A stretch of 5,997 nucleotides of DNA from a bacterium (lineage in GTDB: Bacteria > Actinomycetota > Thermoleophilia > Solirubrobacterales > 70-9): NCBI GenBank assembly GCA_002919115.1, contig PKER01000177.1, positions 1 to 5,997 on the forward strand, given 5' to 3'. The notes under the pieces were generated by a model. It did not search any database, was not told the DNA's origin, and saw only the letters and a program-made list of their open reading frames with translations. Of this stretch, positions 5,115 to 5,997 are shown one piece after another; position 1 is the first letter of the stretch; each line of letters opens with the position of its first letter. Made by a program: the position numbers and the translations under genes.

Positions 5115-5930
5115 ATGACTACTTACGGACGAGGGCGCGCGCGCGAAGCTCGGCGTGCGCGAGGCGGCTTCGACGCACGCCAGCTGCTTCTTGGGTTGCT
5201 GGCGTTTACGGCCGCGCTGCTCCTGCTGACGCCCAAGCACGCGCAAGCGATCCCGAGGCCGCTCGCCAACTGCGTGGAGCGCTCCGACGAGCCGGGCGTC
5301 GTCCAGTTTCACTTCGGATACGGGAACCAGGGGTCGGCGGTGACGTTCCCAGTCGGCCCCGACAACTACTTCTCGCCGCCGCCGCCCAACCGCGGCCAGC
5401 CAAGCGACTTCGCCACCGGGTTCCAGATGCCGAGCGTTGTGGCGCCCGTTCTGCTCGCGCCCCCGGGCATCGGCTCCCAGATCTCGATGCGGTGGATCCT
5501 CGGAGGGGAGGAGGCGGTTGCCGACCTGACCCTGCCCGGGTGCGACGGCATGGTGTGGCTGGGCGCGTGGCAGCCGGAGCAGTTCTACTTGAGCGGCGAC
5601 GTCGTGACGTTCGAGGGCGCGACGTGGGTGGCCACATCGTTCATCGAGGGCGGAAGGCCCGGGGAGGCCGAGGAGTGGGACCCGCTTGTCGCGCCCCGGG
5701 AGCCCGATTCGGTCGCCGGCCAGCGCAAGCCCAAGTTCAACCGCCGCGGCGTGGCGCGCGTGAAGGACCCGAACGTCGAGGCCGGGAGCGTCGTCCTCAT
5801 CCAGTACGCCGACCCGCGCCGCAAGGGCCGCCTGCGCCCGACCAACGTGGTCCGCGTGCGCGCCGGCCGCTTCGTGGCCCGCGGCGAGCCGCGCACCCGC
5901 TTCACGTACGTGGTCCACGCGGCCCCGTAG
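5115..5930 (+). CDS. Secreted protein with CBM5/12-like carbohydrate-binding module, function unknown
   Basis: This 271-residue protein starts with a basic region (1-22, many Arg), a hydrophobic core (24-38) and an Ala-Gln-Ala site, so signal peptidase I cleavage after residue 45 is likely. Residues about 50-145 hold two cysteines (53, 143) that may form a disulfide, with FGYGNQGSAVTFPVGPDNYF and a following SPPPPNRGQPSDF segment. I recall similar FGY..N..V.IPVG..N.FSP...RGQP patterns in extracellular bacterial proteins of unknown role. Residues about 150-192 resemble a CBM5/12 chitin/cellulose-binding module: W152, Y158, GD at 161-162, F166-E-G-x-x-W171, then P182 and W188. The tail (about 200-271) is basic and beta-like. 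No catalytic domain is seen, so binding or surface attachment is more likely than hydrolysis. Codons 1-198 include about 25 ending in A/T, codons 199-271 none. Its 3' end is part of the repeat found also behind pafBC. Confidence 0.8.
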   Translation: MTTYGRGRAREARRARGGFDARQLLLGLLAFTAALLLLTPKHAQAIPRPLANCVERSDEPGVVQFHFGYGNQGSAVTFPVGPDNYFSPPPPNRGQPSDFATGFQMPSVVAPVLLAPPGIGSQISMRWILGGEEAVADLTLPGCDGMVWLGAWQPEQFYLSGDVVTFEGATWVATSFIEGGRPGEAEEWDPLVAPREPDSVAGQRKPKFNRRGVARVKDPNVEAGSVVLIQYADPRRKGRLRPTNVVRVRAGRFVARGEPRTRFTYVVHAAP

Positions 5931-5997
5931 CCGCCCCGCCAACCCGAGTGAGGCGGATTTGTTCGATATAGCCGCACATATCCGCCTCACCTCGGGG
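5903..5997 (+). repeat. Direct repeat, copy 2 (3' end of the secreted-protein gene + hairpin)
   Basis: This copy starts nine codons before the TAG at 5928-5930 and runs to about the window end. Compared with copy 1 it has T at 5959, G at 5961 and T at 5967, plus one extra C at 5991. Whatever follows 5997 is unseen, so its right boundary is unknown. Confidence 0.9.
5943..5996 (+). terminator. Hairpin after the secreted-protein gene
   Basis: Arms 5943-5958 and 5980-5996 pair as in copy 1, apart from one bulged C at 5991. The inner small stem is kept through two G-U pairs (TTGT with ATAG). It begins 12 bases after the stop codon, a normal place for a terminator, but has no visible T-tract before the window ends. 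Confidence 0.5.

Noticed and set aside
4776..5990. Two minus-strand open frames (beginning at 5009 and 5990) sharing about 30 N-terminal residues, MRRICAA and onward
   Set aside because: The shared part is only the repeat read backwards. Two of the three substitutions between copies change the amino acid, and both frames then run antisense through unrelated genes.
4922..5997. A composite transposon or insertion sequence bounded by the repeats
   Set aside because: There is no transposase, the repeats are direct and not terminal inverted repeats, and copy 1 contains coding residue of the same gene, which fits duplication better.

Overview
The window is GC-rich throughout, with coding regions dominated by G/C-ending codons. 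It carries a fused PafB-PafC regulator, a type known from actinobacteria. I infer a high-GC actinobacterium, possibly of the Thermoleophilia/Solirubrobacterales kind; the class is a guess from overall style and gene content.

Layout: (1) bases 1-234 are the 3' end of a secreted beta-propeller (PD40/TolB-like) gene. (2) It converges on a GufA-type ZIP metal transporter (290-1039, minus), with a strong GC hairpin between the two stops. (3) The ZIP gene diverges from a plus-strand YhaM-type OB-fold/HD 3'-5' exoribonuclease (1153-2181). (4) Only 4 bases separate the exonuclease stop from that of a convergent small membrane protein of unknown function (2186-about 2701, minus), which has a repeated two-cysteine motif. 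(5) That gene diverges from a 681-residue PafBC-type fusion regulator of the DNA-damage response (2839-4884). (6) Bases 4885-5997 hold one secreted protein gene (5115-5930: signal peptide, a two-cysteine N-terminal domain, a CBM5/12-like module and a basic beta-rich tail) between two copies of a 93-94 bp repeat. Each repeat copy holds the last codons of that gene plus a 16-bp-stem hairpin.

The genes do not form one operon; neighbours converge or diverge. The PafBC regulator and the exonuclease both belong to nucleic-acid metabolism, but the sequence does not show a functional link. The usual PafBC neighbours (pafA, tatA, tatC) are absent from the window.

The most unusual part is the right end. 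The 38 bases after the pafBC stop resemble the leader of the secreted-protein gene, and they run straight into the gene's last nine codons, stop and hairpin. The simplest reading is a tandem duplicate that has collapsed by internal deletion, leaving leader joined to 3' end. Also notable are TAnnnT boxes just before several starts, consistent with leaderless transcripts, and a weak but correctly spaced match to the PafBC-dependent (RecA-NDp) promoter in front of pafBC itself.
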